NCBI GenBank assembly: GCA_009861545.1
Contig: VXME01000169.1
Location: 2,748 to 47,312 of the forward strand
From: Acidobacteriota bacterium
Lineage (GTDB): Bacteria > Acidobacteriota > Vicinamibacteria > Vicinamibacterales > UBA8438
Direction of reading: 5' to 3'
DNA: 44,565 bases
A program made the position numbers and the translations under genes. Shown in pieces: positions 41,801 through 44,565 of this stretch; positions within the stretch are counted from its first letter, which is position 1, and every line of letters starts with the position of its first letter. A model generated the notes under the pieces. It did no database searches and was not told where the DNA came from. It saw nothing but the letters and a program-made list of their open reading frames with translations.

Positions 41801-44565
41801 CGTCCGGCCTCGTCGGGGGACGTGGCCATGTCGCTGGTGGCGACGACGGACTGCGCGGCCAGTACTGCGATCTGCACGGCAGACGGGCGGAAGCTGTCGA
41901 ACTCGCCCTCGGTGACGGTGTCGGGACCGGGAGCGTCGAACACGGCGGCGACAGGCGCACCGACGATCACGGGCGAGGCGCGGGTGGGCGAGACGCTGAC
42001 GGCGTCTACCGCGGACATCGAGGACGCCGACGGGCTGAGCGGCGCATCGTTCGCGTTCCAGTGGGTGTCGGTCGACGGCGGGGCGGACACGGACATCGCC
42101 GGCGCGACGGGCTCGAGCTACACGCTCGCGGACTCGGACGCGGGCTCGGCGATCAAGGTGCGGGTCAGCTTCACCGACGACGCCGGCAACAGCGAGGAGC
42201 TAACCAGCGCCGCGACGGCGACGGTGGCGGCGCGGCCGAATTCGCCAGCCACCGGCGCACCCGCCATCAGCGGCACGGCGCAGGCGGGCGAGACGCTGAC
42301 GGCGTCGACGAGCGGCATCTCGGACGCGGACGGGCTCAGCAGCGCGACGTTCGCGCTGCAGTGGGTGTCGAGCGCCGACGGTTCGGACACGGACATCGCC
42401 GGCGCGACCGGTTCGAGCTACACGCTCGCCGATTCGGACGTGGGCTCGGCGATCAAGGTTCGGGCGAGCTTCACCGACGACGCCGGCCACGACGAGGAGC
42501 TGACCAGTGCCGCGACGGCGACGGTGGAGCCGCGGCCGCTGACGGCGGAGTTTCAGGGGATGCCGGCCGAACACGACGGGCGGCGCTTGTTCTCGTTCGA
42601 GCTGGTGTTCAGCGAGAACTTCCCGGGGCGGTTCCCGCACACGACGCTCAGGGACAGCGCGTTCACGGTGACCAACGGCAGCGTGCGCGCGGCCGAGCGT
42701 GTGGTCAAGGGCGAGAACCGGCGCTGGAAGATCGGCGTGCGCCCGTCGTCGAACGACGACGTGACGATCACGCTGCCGGCGAGGTCGGTGTCGACCGAGT
42801 CGGGCCGGCCGCTGTCGAACAGCCCGTCGGGGCGGGTGGCCGGCCCGGTGGGCATCTCGGTGGCCGACGCGCGAGTGGAGGAAGGCGCCGGCGCGGTGCT
42901 GTCCTTCGCGGTCACGCTGAGCCGTGCGGCCACGAGCGCGTTGACGGTCGACTACACCACCTCCGACGGCAGCGCGCTGGCCGGCGAGGACTACACGGCG
43001 GCGAGCGGGACGCTCTCGTTCCAGACGGGCGAGACGTCGGGAACCATCGAGGTGGCGGTGCTCGACGACGCGCACGATGAGGGCGAGGAGACGCTGACGC
43101 TGACGCTGTCCAATCCGTCGGGGGCGGTGGTAACCGACGGCGAGGCGACCGGGACGATCGAGAACGCGGACCTGATGCCGGCGGCGCTTTTGGCGCGCAT
43201 CGGGCGGGCGACGGCCGAGCAGGTGGTTACCCACATCGAGGAGCGGATGGCGGCGCCGCGTCAGCGGGGCTTCCGAGCGCGGGTCGCGGGCCGGGAGCTG
43301 CAGCCGGGCGGCGAGCGGGACTTCGCGCTCGGCTTCCTGTCGTCGTTCGCGCCGATGGGCATGGGTCCGGTGGGGGCGGCCCCGATGGGCGGCGCCGTGA
43401 TGGGCGGCTCGGCGATGGGTGCAGCCCCGATGGCGATGGGCTCGCACTCGGCCGGGGCCGGCGTCGGCCTCGCCGGCGCGGGCACGGCCGGCATGGGCGG
43501 CGCGATGAGCATGACCGGCATGAGCGGCGCTGCGACAGCCATGGGCGGCATGAGCGGCGGCGCGATGGGCGCGACGGGCCGGCATGCGCCGCTGGGCAGC
43601 CCGTCGGCGATGGCCGGCTACGGGCCGGCGGGCGCCGCGCACGGCGGCGGCCTGTTCGGTTCGATGTTGGGCTATGACCCGCTGTCGAGCTCCGAGTTCG
43701 AGCTGAACCGCGAGAGCCGCGGCGGCATCCTGTCGCTGTGGAGCCGCAGCTCGCGGTCGCACTTCAGCGGCATGGAAGACGCGCTGTCGCTCAACGGCGA
43801 CGTGCGCACGACGATGCTCGGGGCCGACTACGCCCGCGGCTCGCTGACGGTCGGCCTGTCGGTCGGCCGCACCCTCGGGCTGGGCGGCTACAGCGGCCCG
43901 AGCAGCGGGCAGATGACGACGTCGATGACCGGGTTCTACCCGTGGGTGGGCTACCAGGTCAACGACAAGGTCTCGGTGTGGGGGGTGACCGGTTACGGCG
44001 CGGGGACGCTGAGCCTGACGCCGGGCAGCGCCGCTGCGCTGGAGACGGGCGTGTCGATGGCGATGACGGCGGCAGGGACGCGGGGCGAGCTGATTGGGTC
44101 GCGGGCCACCGGCGGGTTCGGGCTGGCGTTCAAGGCCGACGCGATGTGGGTCGGCGCGGCCAGCGACCTGCTCGACGGCCCGAGGGGCCGGCTGAACGCG
44201 TCGGAGGCCGGGGTGACGCGCGTGCGCACGGCGCTGGAGGGGTCGCGCGGCTTCACGCTCGGCGGCGGCCGGGTGTCGCTGACCCCGAGCGTCGAGGTCG
44301 GCCTGCGGCGCGACGGCGGCGACGCCGAGACCGGCGCGGGCATGGACGTCGGCGGCGGCCTCGCCTTCACCGATACAGTCACGGGGCTGTCGCTGGACCT
44401 GCGGGTGCGGACGCTGGTCGTGCACCAGGCCGAAGGGTTCAGCGACCGGGGGATGTCGCTGTCGTTCGGGTGGGACCCGACGCCGTCGAGCCCGCTGGGC
44501 CTGACCGCGAAGGTGGCCCCGTCGTGGGGCGGGCAGGCGCGGGGCGGGGCCGAGGCCCTGTGGGG
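38840..44565 (+). CDS. giant Calx-beta/Ig-like repeat protein with C-terminal beta barrel, 3' partial
   Basis: One frame stays open from 38840 to the window end (1908 codons). ATG 38840 has AAGGAG upstream. A signal-like segment (PLALALALLPGAGTVAAQG) lies about 90-104 residues in, so GTG 39029 or TTG 39059 may be the real start. Domains in order: Calx-beta 39167-39480, a linker module, Calx-beta 39755-40075, the same module, Calx-beta 40355-40675, an FnIII-like domain (40725-40965), two near-identical modules (from 41008 and 41635) with Ig-like repeats to 42530, another module, Calx-beta 42850-43170, a Met/Gly/Ala-rich linker (43330-43600) and barrel-like strands to the end (SLWSRSSRSHFSGMEDALSL, MLGADYARGSLTVGLSVGR), as in autotransporters. 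It is probably a secreted, surface-held adhesin. Confidence 0.85.
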   Translation, partial: MPRITRGRGASGTSLAPAAQLLHPSTGRLSLDPDYRAADDIGASSGSRERDLDLRRGLRCSVAVACTSSPPGTLRRLARAWRAPAGPLALALALLPGAGTVAAQGTLPTLSVSDAQDYEDATWMIFEVSLSAASADTVTVDVETSDGTATDGPDYRFEPLTLTFPPGNRSQRVAVRVIDDEAVESDETFTVTLTNPTGATLGDATATGTIKNDDTAATLTASDIGDTTATLTIGSHTDGWWYRGQNLGTRQWSSCTAVTAGTTVVSITGLTPATGYLYRAYSDSTCNTRLARVEFRTIASAGTPTVSVSDGRLDSEDDVWMTFEVWLSASSRETVTVDYATSDGTAASGTDYRAESGTLTFAPNGAGVGVVNVLVYDDEDLEPDETLTVTLTNPTKATLGDATATGTIRNDDTAATLTASDIGETTATLTISSHTGGWYYRGQDLGTDQWSSCTLVAAGTTAVDITGLKPATPYDYWAYRDSTCNTHDKLARVQFRTIASAGTPTVSVSDARGYEDETWMSFEVSLSAGSRDQVTVKYATSSESSDTATSGTDFKAKSGTLTFPKNSTSPQRVSVQVIDDEDLESDETFTVTLTSPAGATLGDSTATGTIRNDEAKPASEMMAQAATRTTVDLAWRLPEQPRGVTVRAVGVQRQEADESWRTEATLAADAVSHTVTGLSAGTAYSFRTRLATNKGNADSEPVSATTLTTAAALTASFHDVPAEHDGSRLFSFEIRFSEEFEGLRLTALEAGALTVQGGRLVDVKRTTRGQNRSVTARVRPASSGDVAMSLVATTDCAASTAICTRDGRMLSNSPSATVSGPNTAATGAPTITGEARVGETLTASTAGIEDADGLHGAAFAFQWVSVDGGAETDIAGATGASYVLADSDAGSAVKVRVSFTDDAGHDEELTSAATATVAPRPLTAAFHGMPLGHDGSRLFSFEIRFSEEFEGLRLTALEAGALTVQGGRLVDVKRTTRGQNRSVTARVRPASSGDVAMSLVATTDCAASTAICTADGRKLSNSPSVTVSGPGASNTAATGAPTITGEARVGETLTASTADIEDADGLSGASFAFQWVSVDGGADTDIAGATGSSYTLADSDAGSAIKVRVSFTDDAGNSEELTSAATATVAARPNSPATGAPAISGTAQAGETLTASTSGISDADGLSSATFALQWVSSADGSDTDIAGATGSSYTLADSDVGSAIKVRASFTDDAGHDEELTSAATATVEPRPLTAEFQGMPAEHDGRRLFSFELVFSENFPGRFPHTTLRDSAFTVTNGSVRAAERVVKGENRRWKIGVRPSSNDDVTITLPARSVSTESGRPLSNSPSGRVAGPVGISVADARVEEGAGAVLSFAVTLSRAATSALTVDYTTSDGSALAGEDYTAASGTLSFQTGETSGTIEVAVLDDAHDEGEETLTLTLSNPSGAVVTDGEATGTIENADLMPAALLARIGRATAEQVVTHIEERMAAPRQRGFRARVAGRELQPGGERDFALGFLSSFAPMGMGPVGAAPMGGAVMGGSAMGAAPMAMGSHSAGAGVGLAGAGTAGMGGAMSMTGMSGAATAMGGMSGGAMGATGRHAPLGSPSAMAGYGPAGAAHGGGLFGSMLGYDPLSSSEFELNRESRGGILSLWSRSSRSHFSGMEDALSLNGDVRTTMLGADYARGSLTVGLSVGRTLGLGGYSGPSSGQMTTSMTGFYPWVGYQVNDKVSVWGVTGYGAGTLSLTPGSAAALETGVSMAMTAAGTRGELIGSRATGGFGLAFKADAMWVGAASDLLDGPRGRLNASEAGVTRVRTALEGSRGFTLGGGRVSLTPSVEVGLRRDGGDAETGAGMDVGGGLAFTDTVTGLSLDLRVRTLVVHQAEGFSDRGMSLSFGWDPTPSSPLGLTAKVAPSWGGQARGGAEALW
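41008..41250. repeat. long direct repeat, copy 1
   Basis: About 243 bp are repeated at 41635-41877 (offset 627 bp) with a single visible difference (accgcg against actgcg near the end). Such identity at silent positions means recent duplication or gene conversion within the surface-protein gene. Confidence 0.9.
41635..41877. repeat. long direct repeat, copy 2
   Basis: This is the partner of 41008-41250. The unit is 627 bp (209 codons), in frame, so unequal recombination would add or remove a whole module without breaking the gene. Confidence 0.9.

Noticed and set aside
41425-43080. 551-codon plus-strand frame and the 741-codon minus-strand frame at 42200-44425
   Set aside because: Both are shadows of the Calx-beta protein, which occupies the remaining plus frame continuously with clear domains.

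Overview
This window looks like an accessory, heavily rearranged part of a high-GC bacterial chromosome. The 3'-truncated autotransporter-type protein at the right end points to an outer membrane, so the host is probably a Gram-negative-type (diderm) organism. I cannot assign a lineage from the sequence. Several stretches (about 2.6-7.8 kb and 34.7-35.9 kb) are visibly richer in A+T than their neighbours, which fits acquired cargo. Everything here was read by eye, with no database search.

Layout, left to right. (1) 0.2-2.4 kb: a Phd/VapC-type toxin-antitoxin pair, then gene debris (a DUF4143 tail, an eroded type I-E CRISPR array read on the minus strand, an IS110 transposase tail). (2) 2.6-7.8 kb: an AT-richer cargo block with a two-helix potassium channel and a GIY-YIG nuclease on the plus strand, facing a compact six-gene minus-strand operon of unknown proteins with strong Shine-Dalgarno sites. 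(3) 8.19-14.96 kb: an IS21-family element. Its istA is split by a 3.5-kb RIT element (recombinase in trio: three overlapping tyrosine recombinase genes with long inverted repeats), and istB is intact. (4) About 15.0-15.4 kb: a LexA-like C-terminal fragment cut off by the IS. (5) 15.5-30.9 kb: a four-gene minus-strand operon: giant DUF1998 helicase with a C-terminal nuclease-like domain, SNF2 helicase, giant adenine methyltransferase, and Rad50-like zinc-hook ATPase. This is most likely an anti-phage system related to DISARM, Druantia and Hma but matching none of them exactly as I know them. (6) 31-33.7 kb: more defence and mobility wreckage (frameshifted Rpn nuclease, relaxase scraps, truncated sacsin-like ATPase). 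(7) 34.7-35.9 kb: a two-gene module with a D...ECK nuclease, preceded by a pentanucleotide repeat. (8) 37.3-38.7 kb: a Cre-like tyrosine recombinase bounded by two perfect 34-bp lox-like sites (13-8-13) in inverted orientation. (9) 38.84 kb to the end: a very large Calx-beta/Ig-like repeat protein ending in a beta barrel, running off the window.

How the pieces may work together. The four-gene operon is tightly coupled (77-nt, 1-nt and -14-nt junctions) and probably makes one modification-linked defence machine. The Cre-like gene and its inverted sites form a segment that could invert itself. One site lies 160 bp upstream of the surface-protein gene, so inversion could affect recombinase expression, surface-protein expression, or both. 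The nested IS21/RIT and the many truncated genes show repeated insertion and deletion around these systems.
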